Assembly (NCBI GenBank): GCA_026874595.1
Contig: CM049310.1
Location: 22,544,058 to 22,608,057 of the forward strand
From: Sipunculus nudus
Lineage: Eukaryota; Annelida; Sipuncula; Golfingiida; Sipunculidae
Direction: 5' to 3'
Length of the DNA stretch: 64,000 nt
A program made the translations under genes and the position numbers. Under the pieces are notes generated by a model that was given only the letters and a program-made list of their open reading frames with translations, had not been told where the DNA came from and did not search any database. Of the stretch, positions 1-12,500 are shown one piece after another (within the stretch, counting starts at the first letter, position 1; every line of letters starts with the position of its first letter).

Positions 1-2
1 CC

Positions 3-2318
3 ACCCGTTACCCTGAGGCTGTAGCATTGAAGAACATTCAGGCGGAAACGGTGGCTGAAGCTCTTGTAGATATCTATAGTAGGATTGGTATCCCAGAAGA
101 GATACTGAGTGATCAGGGCACTCAGTTTATTTCACAGTGTATGCAAGAGGTGTCTCGTTTATTAAGCATCAAGAGACTAACCTCAAGTCCGTATCACCCC
201 ATATGTAATGGACTTGTAGAGAGATTTAATGGAACTCTTAAAAAAATGTTAAGGAGGTTGTGTGAAGAACAACCTCGACAGTGGCATAGATATCTCAATG
301 CTCTGTTGTTTGCGTACCGAGAGGTACCACAGGAATCTACTGGTTTCTCACCATTTGAATTATTGTATGGGCACACAGTCAGAGGACCCATGCAGATTCT
401 TAAAGAGTTGTGGACCAAGGAAGTAGAAACCCCTGAAATACAAAATAGCTATCAATATGTTTTTGAATTAAGAGACCGGTTGGAACAAACCTTGGAGATG
501 GCCCAAGCTGAACTATCTAAAGCTCAGACTCGTTACAAGGGTTACTATGACAACAAGGCCAAAATTAGGAAACTGCAGGTTGGAGATCAGGTGCTCGTGT
601 TACTTCCTACAGACCACAACAAGTTGTTGATGCAGTGGAAGGGACCTTACCAGGTAGAGGGCATAATTGGTAGAAATGATTACAGGGTTAAGATTAATGG
701 GAAGGGAAAGATCTATCACATTAATTTGTTAAGGAAATATGTGGTCCGAGCAGCACCTGAGTCAAAGCAGACTAATGAACAAGTTAACACAAAATGTGGT
801 GGAGCCTTGTTAGAGGTAGTCTGTGCGACAGTAGTAGAACCCACTGATACTGATGGACAGGATACGGTTGATGATGAGGACTTGTTAGAGTTGGGGACAT
901 ATATGGGTAAGGAGTCTGTCAATGATGTAAATATAGGAGTTGAAATAGGGACAGATCAGAAAGAAGAAATCAGACAGGTTATAGATGAGTACAATGATGT
1001 GTTCACTGATGTACCTGGTACTACTAACTTGGTAGAACATCATGTTCAGTTAACATCTGATGAGCCAGTTAAGTGTAAACCATACCCTGTACCTTATGCT
1101 ATCAGAGAATCTCTGAAAAAGGATATTGATGATATGTTAAAGATGGGAATTATCCGTGAGTCAACATCATGTTATGCGTCACCAGTGGTGGTGGTCCGTA
1201 AGCGTGATGGAACAAATAGAGTATGTGTGGACTATCGCAAGTTGAATAAGATCACAGTAGTGGATCCTGAGCCTGTAAACAGAGTTGATGATGTGTTCAG
1301 CAGATTAAGTGAAGATAGGTATTTCACTAAGATTGATTTGAGTAAAGGTTATTGGCAAGTACCAGTAGCAGAGCAAGATGTATATAAAACAGCTTTTGTT
1401 ACACCTGATGGAAGATATGAGTTTTTAAAGATGCCATTTGGTATGGTTAACTCGGGAGCCACGCTGGTCCGAGGAGTTCGTAAAATGTTAGATGGAATGA
1501 ATTGTGTAGACAGTTATGTAGATGACTTGTTAGTACACACCAAGACATGGGAAGATCATGTCAGTGTACTTAGGGAGTTACTTAGTCGTATGAGAGGTGC
1601 TGGTTTAACTGCTAGACCTACCAAGTGTTGGTTAGGGACTACCAGTGTAGACTTTTTAGGTCACCAAATAGAACTGAATGGTGTAGGTCCTCAAAATGAT
1701 AATGTATGTAAAATTGACAGAGTAGTCAGACCTAAAACAAAGAAGGAAATCCGATCATTCATTGGCCTGGTTGGATATTACAGGAACTATATTCCTAATT
1801 TCGCTACTATAGCAGCTCCTCTTACGGATTTGACTAAAAAGGGTAAGCCTAATAAAATAGAGTGGCATGAGCCTCAAGAGAGGGCATATTGTACACTGAA
1901 AGAGTATTTGGCTAGGAAACCCATTCTCAGGTTGGCTGATCCAAAGAAAATATTTGTTCTGCAGACAGATGCTTCAGATGTAGGAGTCGGTGCTATTTTA
2001 TTGCAAGAATATGATTCACAGTTATTTCCTGTATCATATGCTAGCAAAAAATTGTCATACAGAGAACAGAATTGCTCAACTATAGAGAAAGAATGCCTTG
2101 CATTAGTTTGGGGTGTAAATAAGTTCAAGTTATATCTCACAGGAACTGAATTTGTTGTGCAAACAGATCATCAGCCTCTCACTTACTTGAACAAAGCTAA
2201 ATTCATCAATGACAGAGTAATGAGATGGGCAATGTATTTGCAGAACTACAAATTTCACATTAAATCAATCCAGGGTAGTAAAAACAATGCAGCTGACTTC
2301 TTAAGTCGTGTTGTGTAA
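3..2318 (+). mobile_element. pol: Ty3/gypsy-type retrotransposon pol, integrase-before-RT order, 5' truncated by window edge
   Basis: The frame is open from base 3, before the first ATG, so this is the 3' part of a longer pol. Order seen: integrase core (SDQGTQF and GLVERFNG, giving the second D and the E of the DDE triad; the first D lies off the window), integrase C-terminal GPY/F-like region (about 560-750, GPYQVEGI), a linker, reverse transcriptase (about 1070-1700; KIDLSKGYWQVP, MPFGMVNS, and YVDD at 1515-1526), then RNase H (about 1950-2300; QTDASDVGVGAIL, TDHQPLTYL), with the stop at 2316-2318. Ordinary gypsy elements carry integrase last. Integrase ahead of RT is the Gmr1-type (copia-like) arrangement. 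The frame has no internal stop and the visible RT and RNase H acidic motifs are intact, so the copy looks young. Gag and protease are not in the window. No envelope-like frame follows. Confidence 0.93.
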
Positions 2319-2709
2319 AATAGATCTGAAACAGGAAAATAAAGGGTAAATCATGTAAATATGAATGATGATATGAATGTACATAATATAATGTTATGTT
2401 GAAATGGCTTGAAGGTTGTATTGTAGAATAAAATATGGATGTGCTTTAAAGGAGTTTGCATTATTGTATATATGTTTAATGATGTTCAAATACTATGATG
2501 AGGGTGTAATGTTATACATGTGTTGATAAGTTACAAATAGTAAAACCAATATATGTACACACATGTAAGCAATGTAATACTGTCCTCAATGTACTAAATG
2601 GAAACTTGTGATTTACATGATGACGCATTTGATATGGTAATAGTACACATTTGTGTTGTTGTTAGGTATTGGAAAAATATCTTTCAGAGATTTTTCTTAA
2701 AGGGGGGCG
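2319..2709 (+). other. Untranslated 3' region and polypurine tract of the retrotransposon
   Basis: AT-rich non-coding stretch between the pol stop and the LTR. It ends in a purine run (AAAGGGGGGCG, about 2699-2709) placed where a plus-strand primer (polypurine tract) is expected. Confidence 0.7.
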
Positions 2710-3525
2710 TGTGACACAAATGTGCTACCCGCCTAGTGTATGTCAAATGGAATGTCATAAATAATGAAATAAGTTAGGGAAAACATAATTTCTGCAGTGC
2801 ATTAAAAGGTCAGTTTATATTAAAATGAAATATCAGATCATAAAGTGTAGTTAGAGAGACAGAGCTAATAATATTTGGTAAAGTTGTCAGCTGTTGTTGT
2901 CATCATGTTTGTTTACATCCGTGCTGACGACGCTGGGGAATTGTTCCATAGTATTTTATTTATTATGTAAGTAAATGGCCTTACTGTACCATGATTTATA
3001 ATAATTAGATGACAGAAGGTTCTAGAGAATTCAGGTAATGTGTATTTTCCAATAGGTAAATTCTAGAAAATCCCGTAGGTGCTAGTCTTGACCAGAAACG
3101 ACTTGATTGTTCTAGAGACTTCTAGAAGTTTCGGTTACCCAGGTATAAATAGGGCGGTGTCAAGGCCGGGGAGGGGAAGTGAATGAATTTGGAAGTTACC
3201 GTCAACTGGTGACAGGTCGTTTTATGTCAACGACGGATTAGTTGAACACCGAGCGGGGTGTGTTACAAATTCCGCGAGGACAGTATTAGTCCTGGAGAGA
3301 ATATAGATAGTTGTAGCTGAGCAGGGCGTTAGAAGATATACGTGATTGGTATGTGTTGAAGACGTTGTTATTGTGAGATTGGAGCCAGTCAACGACGACG
3401 GTGGCCAATTGTTGGATGTTACCGGAATAAACCGTGTTACTTCAGTTCAGACAACGAGTGGTATTTTGGACTTTTTAGTGTGAAAGAACTCGGGAATATA
3501 TGTCCGCTGCGTGTGTGGTGTGACA
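2710..3525 (+). repeat. 3' LTR of the retrotransposon
   Basis: Begins TGTGACACAAATG directly after the polypurine tract. It holds a TATA box (TATAAATA, 3144-3151) and a polyadenylation signal (AATAAA, 3426-3431), so U3, R and U5 are in the expected order. I place the end at ...GTGTGACA (3525), which gives TG...CA ends and about 816 bp. The 5' LTR is outside the window, so the right border is inferred from the TG/CA rule and could be off by some bases. The element lies 58 bp upstream of a CAND1 exon, in the gene's sense orientation. Confidence 0.75.
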
Positions 3526-3583
3526 AGTAGCTTGCTGAAACCCAAGAGACAAATGTATGGCTACTGTTTGTTTTATTTTACAG

Positions 3584-3669
3584 GAGCTGCCCTCTGTTCA
3601 GTTATGGACTTTTTACAAGCCTTAGTTGCCACCAAAACTCCAGGAATGGGTTTCCAAGACTTACTGACG
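3584..3669 (+). CDS. CAND1: CAND1 exon (first in window)
   Basis: Acceptor TTTTACAG|GA and donor ACG|GTATTA. Starts with the last two bases of a split codon and ends in phase 0. Encodes the HEAT segment [18 protein letters not shown]...FQDLLT. Reading on past the donor gives a misleading open frame that stops at 3696. Ending at 3669 joins LLT to WLTEGIYG of the next exon, which matches the family. Confidence 0.9.
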
Positions 3670-6600
3670 GTATTAACAAGTTTCAATATACAGTAGAGCG
3701 CCGTTTTTCCGAAAGCATCAGGGACAAGCTTTTTGTTCGTAAAAACGAACATTCGGAAATGCGGACAAGGGTCTAGCGGCAAGTTCGTATGAAGTTAATG
3801 ATGAACATAATGCAATTTTACCCGAGGAACACTGTTTCTTTTCGATATTCGTAATTGACGAACGGGACATATAAAAGATATTTGATTATTGCTGAGCATA
3901 ATTGGCAAAGATCAGTCTAACCTGCTTTAAGGATACGTGCGTGCTCTTTTTTTCATCAAATTCACTGGAAGGAAAGGTCAAATGACATCGCCAAGGAAAA
4001 CAGTGTTTCTTATCAATCTAAGTAATTGAAGACCAGGATATATAAAAACTGCTCGAGCACAAGCTCTTAATGAATTATACCTCACCAATGATGATGAAAG
4101 AAAACTGCTGAGTTATTTGGCATGACATCCTGTCCCAAGCTGACGAACCATGCTTGCTTGAGTACAAACGAGATGTAGTTGATAACATGCAAGTGCTCTT
4201 GGATAAACTGTTCAGTCGCTTGCTAGAGGTACAGGGGGCCGAGCATTGCAGGGCTAGCTGTACTTTTCACACCTTTGCCCCTGCGACAACATCGGCCCAG
4301 AACTAATTAATTAGGGTCACCAATGGGCTTAAAACATGACAGCAGGCCTCGTGACTCGTAATTACAATACTCATTTTAGGTTTTTAGCTCAGCTGACTGA
4401 AAGTCATCTGAGCTATAGCGATCACTCTTTGTCCGTCGTCCGTCTGTCCGTCTGTCCGTCCGTTAACCAGGCACAAATCGTAACCGCTGGACCTAGAACC
4501 TTGTAACTTGGGATTCTGAGAGGTCCATAAAAAATCTCCTTGGAAACCAGAAATTAGGTCTCTGTTACCCATATCCTTCGAGCTATGTGGCCCCAAAGTA
4601 CCCCCCAGAAAAGTCAAAAATTTCATACAAAAACTTCAATATCTCATTAACTACTTGACTGATGGTCATGATTTTTGGCATACATATTGATCATGAGATG
4701 TTACATCACCTCCTGCAGACTGGTGGCGCCACCTGTATTTTTCCATTTTTTACGAATTTTTTTCTCTATTTTTGAGACCTTTAAAAATGTGAACATCTGT
4801 TAACAAGGCACAAATCATAAAGACTGGACTTAGAATCTTAATTCTTGACACACTGAGAGGTCCATGAAAAATCTCCTTGGAAACCAGAAATTAGGTCTCT
4901 GTTACCCATATCCTTCGAGCTAAGGGGCCCCAAAATACCCCCCAGAATAGTAAAAAATTTCATACAAAAACTTCAATATTTCAATAACTACATCACTGAT
5001 GGTCTTCATTTTTGGCATACATATTGATCATGAGATGTTCGATTAGTTCCTGCAGACTGGTGGCGCCACCTGTACTGTTTGATTTTTTACGATTTTTTCC
5101 TCTATTTTTGAGACCTTTGAGGATGCTGTCATCTGTTAGCGTGGCACAAATCGTAACGACTGGACCTAGAATCTTCATTTTCGACACAGTGAGAGACCTA
5201 TGAAAAGTCTCCATGGAAACCAAAAATTAGGTCTCTGTTACCCATATCCTTCGAGCTATGGGGCCCAAAATTACCCCTCAGAATAGTCAAAAATTTCATA
5301 CAAAAACTTCAATATCTCATTAACTACATCACTGATGGTCATGATTTTCGACATACATATTGATCACATGAGATGTTTCATCAGTTTGTGCAGACTGGTG
5401 GCGCCACCTGTATTTTTCAATGTTCACGAATTGTTTTCTCCATTTTTGAGACCTTTAAGGATGTAGTTATCTGTCAACAGGGTACAAATCCTAACGACTG
5501 GACCTAGAATCTTCGTTCTTGACACACAGGGAGACCCATGATAAGTCTCCATGGAAACCTGAAATTTGGTCTGTGTTTCCCATATCCTTTGAGCTATGGC
5601 ACTCCAAAGTACAGCTCAGAATAATGGAAAATTTGATACAAAAGCTAAAGTATCTGAACAACTAATGCAGAGATAACCATAATTGTTTGCATGGATATTG
5701 ATCATGGAGTGTTTCATAAGTTTCTGCAGACTGGTGGCACCACCTGTATTTGTTCGGTTTTTTTTACGAAATTTTTCTGTATTTTTGAGACCTTTAAAGA
5801 TATGAACATCTGTTAACAGGGCACAAATCATAAAAACTGGACCAAGAATCTTCATTCTTGACACACAGGGAGACCCATGAAAAGTCTCCATGGAAACTTG
5901 AAATTAGGTCTCTGTTACCCATATTCTTTAAGCTGTATGGGTCCAAAATACCCCCCCCCCCCCGAATAATGGAAAATTTGATACAAAAACTGCAGTATTT
6001 CAATAACTACAACACTGATGGTCATGATTTTTGGCATACATATTGATCATGAGCTGTTCCATCAGTTTCTGCAGACTGGGTGTGCCACCTCTATTTTTTT
6101 TCAAATTTTTACGAATTTTTTTCTTTTTTTTGAGACCTTTTAAGATGTGGTTATCTGTCAACAGGGTACAAATCGCAACAACTGGACCTAGAATCTTCAT
6201 TCTTGTCATGCAAGGAGGCCCATGAAAGGTGCCTGCGGAAACTTGAAATTAGGTCTCTGTTACCCATATCCTTCAAGCTATAGGACTCCGAAGTATCCCT
6301 CAGAATAATGGACAATTTGATACAAAAACTGAAGTATCTGAACAACTAATGCAGAGATCACCATGATTTTTTGCATGGATATTGACCATTAAGTGTTTTT
6401 ATTAGTTTCTGCAGACTGGTGGAGCCACCTGTATTTTTGTATCCGCCAAAACGAAGTTTTGCGGATACTATGTTTTTGACCGAGTTCCTCCACCGCAGCG
6501 GCGTTCGTTTCAAGAGAGTCCTCGGAGACTCATGGACCGATTTTTCCCAAACTTACACCTATTATCGGGTCACATGTGAACTGGTGCCTAACCAATTTGC

Positions 6601-8505
6601 GTTGACCTCTGACCTTTCCTCTCTATCCAGTGTCCATTTGTGGGTGTGTTTCCACTCATAAACCCTCATATCTCGGGAACTGTTTGACCGATCAGGAAAT
6701 AAAATTGATACAAATGTAGCCCTTGGATTGCTTTATAACATACACAAAAAATGGTGGCACCACCTGTAACCATGTTTGCACAGTGTCCATCTGTTCATCT
6801 GCCTTGGGTTAAAATAACTCATATCTCTGCAGTGAATTGACTAATTCACCTGAAATTCGTCATGCGTATACATCCAGGATAGCTTTCTTGATTTTATGAC
6901 AGGTGGCGCCACCTACGTTCACGTTCACGCTGATGACATCCAAGCTTATATCTTGGGAACCGTTTGACCGATCAGGAAATAAAATTTATACAAATGTAGC
7001 CCTTTGATAGCTCTGTAACATACACAAAAAATGGTGGCGCCACCTGTAACAATGTTTGCACAGCGTCTGTCTGTTAGTCTGCCGTGGCCTAAAATCACTC
7101 ATTTCTCTGTAGTGGTTCGACATAACTGCCTAAAATTTTGCAGGTTTATACATCGTGGACAGCTTTCTTGATTTTATGACAGGTGGCGCCACCTACATTC
7201 TAGTTAACGCTGCACACATCCAAGCTCATATCTCAGGAACCATTTGACCGATTGGGCCAAAATTGTGCATGTGTTTAGATCTCACATAGGTCTTTATCAT
7301 ACACAAAACTGGAGGGGTTACCTGCAAAGATTTTTGCACAGTGTTTGTCTGTTTGTCTGCCATGGGCAAAAATCGCTCATATACATGTAGTGGTTTGACT
7401 TTTCTGCCTAAAATTTTGCAGGTGTATACAACTTGGACAGCTTTCTGGATTTGTGGTAGGTGGCACAACCTACATACACATTTAGGCTGCAGACATCCAT
7501 GCTAATATGCAACATACCTCACTCTATTTCCCCATGCCACTCAATCCATGCCTCACTATCCGATTTTGGCAGATACATGTAGTCACTTGTCGATTACCCG
7601 TATTCTAGTTTTAAAAGTTTACACATTTTTCTCTATTTTTGAGATATATAAATACAGACTAAATCTTGGCCTGTTGGTTAATCTGTTTGATGCTTCAGTT
7701 GAATGGGTATATACTACCATTCTTATGATAAAATTTCCTTTTGCGAATCTCTTCCCAGTCAGCTGAGCGTCATGACCCATGGGTCACTTGTTACATACTT
7801 GAGATATATTTCGAAAATACGAATAAATTTCGGTTCCCCATTTTAATTTTTGGAAAAACAAATTTTCAGAAATTCGGCATTCGGAAATACGGCGCTCTAC
7901 TGTATTAGTAAATAAGTTGTGAGCTTCTGTACATTTAAATGTCTGTGTTATAAATCAGTGTGATAATATTTGTACAGGCATGAAGTAATGATAACTGTTT
8001 CAGTATCAATAAAATGTTACTTTGTTTAATGTAGATTCTAAGTTTTAGAAGACACTGACTTTGGTAGTTGTATAGAACAGCAGAAGGAGATCTAGTAGTT
8101 TATATGAGTCAGGGCGCAACCGTATTACTGATAAATGTGCATTTTCTTCAGTGGCTGACAGAGGGTATCTATGGGTCAAAGTCACAAGCAGGAGTATTGG
8201 CTGTTCATAAACAGGTAAGTACAGTGCACAATTAAATACACTTAATCATCACATATTACATTGATAACCGCAAAGTAATTACACTGATAACTGTATTACA
8301 ATTTTGTATGATGCTCACACATTTTTTATGTATCAGACTTAAAAAATAATAATGGGTCACTTCAAATTAAAATATTAAAGTATTCTTTGCTTTTAATTGA
8401 AATCATCAGTATTATTTTCTTTTCTTATATCTATTGAAAATTTATATTTACATTATCATCAACCAGGCCACTCAGTTGTAGTATTATTATAGAAAGTTGT
8501 CTAAC

Positions 8506-8549
<44 letters not shown>

Positions 8550-9517
8550 GCTTTCAAATACCACCTTTTTCATGATGCAGCATGATCCACAACTTTGTTA
8601 CACTAAAATGCAAAATACATTTGCATAACAGACTTAACAGTAATATGAAATAAATTCTGATAGTTTACAATCAACAGTGAAAGGACTCTCTCCTTTTACC
8701 TTGGTTGACTATTCTGTCTGTCATAGTTATCATTATTCTTTATTGACACTTCCAGGCATTCCAGTCCATAGCAAAATGTGCAGCAGCCTTAACTGTTAGT
8801 GGTTATGGAGATGGAAGTCGAGTTGTCAACCAGTTTGTAGCTGATATTCAGGTGAGTTTTATATCTGTATCATTTGTTTTCACTCCCTGTTAATGCTGCA
8901 TTTGTAAATCAATACATGTGGGCATGATGACTGATATCAATTTATCTAGGACTGCTGTATGACAGATCACAAGGTGTTTGTTCATTAACTTGTTTGGTCA
9001 TTGTTTTATTACCAAAACTTTAAAAGCATTGTTTTGTTGTGGATGTCTTTTATGTGGTTAAGAAAACAAATTAAATTTAGTGCAGTTACAAGAGTGCTAT
9101 ATATGCTGAGATTAAAAATATATAATTTTCAAGCGTGAAAACACTTTCATTATGTTTCTATTAATAATTTTGAAAGCACTTGTATTACTGCATTTTAGAC
9201 CTGACACTAAAATATTTTCTAACTTGTGCACTGTTTTTTTTTCAGAATTCTTCATCTTCAGACTCTGTGAGGTTATTAGGCCTGTTAACAGTGGGAGAGA
9301 TTGGAAAACATGTGTGAGTATTATAAAACAAAATCATTATTTGAATAATGAAGTATAGGACTTTTTTGGCATATATCTTTACATGTTTAATCCTGAATGC
9401 TGTGTTTTTAAACATATGTATGGAGAAAATTGCATAATTGTGTATTTTAGCACAGAAAGAGCAGTCATGGTATAATATATAAAATTCTTGTCTTGTTGAC
9501 ATGATGATTATCATTTA

Positions 9518-9554
<37 letters not shown>

Positions 9555-12500
9555 ATGTCTGCTGTTCATTACAATACATTTACACCTTTGATAAATAATA
9601 ACATCCTGTAAATATGTATTAAAATACAGATTTCCTGTTATAACTGTTGGTTGCTTTTTTGCAGTTTCTTTAACTTTTTATAATTAATGTTTGCTATTTC
9701 ATCAGTATGTTAGATTTTTGCTCTTAACTTAATTTGAATGATATATACTTCTACATCAGTATGTGTGTTTTGCTGCTTCTTTAATGTGAATGATGTTTGC
9801 TTGATGTTTGCTATTTCTTTAATGCATGACTTTGTTTTTAATTTGCAGTGACCTGAGTGGCCAGGGCCAGTTGGAGAAGGTAATCCTTGAGGCCTTCTCT
9901 TCTCCAAATGAAGAGGTCAAATCAGCAGCATCATATGCCCTAGGTCAGTCCTATTATCAGTAGTAGCAGATATTTTATGCAGGGGTATGGGTTAGAAGTT
10001 CTTTGCTCACTTGTAATCAGAACTGTGTTGCCAGGAGGTCTGAATTGTTTCATGTAAGACTATATAAGTGACCTACGAATGACATCCTACACAGAGAAAA
10101 AAATTTATTTTTTTTCTGTTATAACATTGTTAAAGAATGCAGATGTTTATAGTTGGAATGAAGTTGTTAAGCAGATTCTGTTACAAACAAGTAGTGTATA
10201 GTAAGTTTTACCAGCCCAACAGTCTGTACTTCAGATTTCAAAAAGAAGGCAAATCCAGTTTGCACACATTCCAAGTTATAATAAATATTTGGGTTTCAGT
10301 GCCCAAAAGCAAAAGTGTATCAGCTTATCCAAGGAAGTTGTATGAAAGTGTTATGCACCATCTTCCCACTGCATAGAACTAAGAATCCATTCAGGTCCAG
10401 AACTGTAACTGGCACCAAAATGTGCTGGGTCTTGACTAAATGTGATAACTAACTTATGTCAGGGCACCAAGTCACCTCCATGGAAAAATATTCTCGGAGC
10501 AGGCTTATGTGATTATGAAGAGAGATGTTACATAATCCAAGCAAATTTTTGAAGTTCAGAGGAATGATGTCACAGGAGAGGAATGATGGTGTAAAATATA
10601 TGTTATCTGTAATATTGATCAGAAATGCCTTTTTTGACAAGTTTGACTGGTTGCCCAGTTTAGTTAAACAGAATATTTCTGCCATATAGTCAGTGAACAG
10701 TTTGTTGGAGTTTAAACAAGAAAACATGTTTACTCATCATTTTAGAAAACCTTTAAGAAAGGCTATTTTCCTGCATTTCCGCAGCTGACTAAATTCCTGT
10801 TTTCTAACTGTGCATAATGTCGAATACTGTTCACATTAAGTTTATGAAATATTAAAATAAATTATATTAAAATATTCCTAAAATTTTTTCCAGGCAATGT
10901 TAGCATTGGAAATTTGCCCAAATTTGTGCCATTTGTGTTGCATGAGATCGAGCAACAACCAAAAAGACAGTACTTACTTCTTCATTCCCTGAAGGAGGTA
11001 AGAATGATGCTTCTCCACTCTGTTGGTGATTTTTTTATTATGATTTACATCTTATCTTACAATCACAAGACAAATGAGATCTTTAAATGGTTATCTTCAT
11101 TGTTATGTTATCATTATACATATCTTCTCCCATGTTATGAAATCTGGACTATTTCTGCACTTTTGAATATTGAACACCATTCAGATCTTATTGAAAATGT
11201 AAATTTTGCTTGTAATTGACTCATTTAAGCAGAAATCTTGTTCTAGACTATTTATATATTGTGATAAAGTTATTGTAGGTCTTTATGTAAATAATAAAGG
11301 TGTATTTCCTTTTGTAAAGACGACACAGCTTTACCTTCATCACATCAGATATATAAATAGCATGTTGTTTCTGTTGTTGACCAGATCATAAGTTGCCAGT
11401 CAGAGAATGCCACTGCAGTGAAAGCCTTAAAACCATATGTTGGATCCATATGGTGAGTAAATGATTTATTAAGTATAAAAGGTAAAGTTTATTGGGCTTG
11501 TACACCTGAGCAGGGCCCGACAAACCCTATAGCCCGACGTCCGGGGCTACCCAAGTTTGCCATCGGACTACCCTAAAGTCCAGGCTGGTAAGTCCGATGG
11601 GCTAGTCATAAACGAGTTAATCCTTACACACACTCTAAAACCCCAACAGGGATTTAATGACATTAAAATTTAAACGGATCAACTGCGAGGAGGATCGTTT
11701 CATTCGGCGAAGGTTAGGCAAAATGCTTCTTGCGCGAACGATTTTTCCTTCATGCCAAAATTTCGATGACAAAAAGTGTGAAAATTCTTGCTGCCAAAAT
11801 GTCTGAATATCATCTTTCCACCTTCCTTGTGACCACTTTCGTGCTACAATTAGCGTCAATACTGTCCCCTGCAGTTTCTTTTCTTTCAACTTTGACATTT
11901 TTCCTGTACCGCGAGGCCAGCAGCAGAACTTGTTAATGGACACGGTTGGTAGTTCTGACTTTTATGCTAGCTGGTCTCAAAAGTTATTCAAAGATATCTG
12001 GCTTGTTTTATCTTACACTGTATAATATAATAACATAATTCATTTCAGCAGTAATATTTCTACTATTTGATGAACTGTTATGTCCAAAAAGTTAAACTTC
12101 CAGTGGAAACAAATCCAATGTAATACGCGGTTGCGTGCGTTGTCACATAGAACATGGTCTTAGTCTCTTAAACAAACACACGGTGGTGCTCCAGTCAGCT
12201 GTTCCGTTCTGTGCTGTACTTCCCTGTTCATCTATTAGAAATTAAATTGAACAGCTGTGCACAGTGTACTGTGTATGGTAAAAGGAACAGCCACTTGTCT
12301 CATTCAAGCTTTCATGACAGCCGACGGGATCAAAAAGAGATTTCTCTGGCAGATCACCGATCGTCAACCCACCTCAGTTAAAAATGAAAATCACTTGTTT
12401 TCATGTTATTTTTATCCAAAACCGGCACATATTCACGTTGTACCTTCGAATTTTTCGAAATCAATTCAGTTGACCAGCGAGATTTTCAAATGAGCATAGG

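Larger units (their letters stand above)
3691..7902. mobile_element. Pogo/Tigger-like TIR DNA transposon (non-autonomous), TA target duplication
   Basis: The left end CAGTAGAGCGCCGT..TTCCGAA and the right end TTCGGAAATACGGCGC..CTACTG are inverted repeats of at least 23 bp, flanked by TA on both sides (3689-3690 and 7903-7904). The CAGT start, the TTTCCGAA subterminal motif and the TA duplication fit pogo/Tigger elements. Length is 4212 bp, of which 4381-7792 is a later insertion of a family A element, leaving about 0.8 kb. No transposase frame was seen. It starts 21 bp after a CAND1 splice donor. Confidence 0.8.

Noticed and set aside
3511-3696. A 61-codon gene starting in the LTR
   Set aside because: It is the CAND1 exon (3584-3669) read through its splice sites.
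4722-5410. CRISPR-like regularly spaced palindromes
   Set aside because: Spacing is about 337 bp, the intervening sequence is repeated rather than unique, and the DNA is eukaryotic.
4384-6345. Overlapping 60-90 residue frames on both strands in the A modules
   Set aside because: Non-coding tandem modules; no homology, no conserved frame between units.
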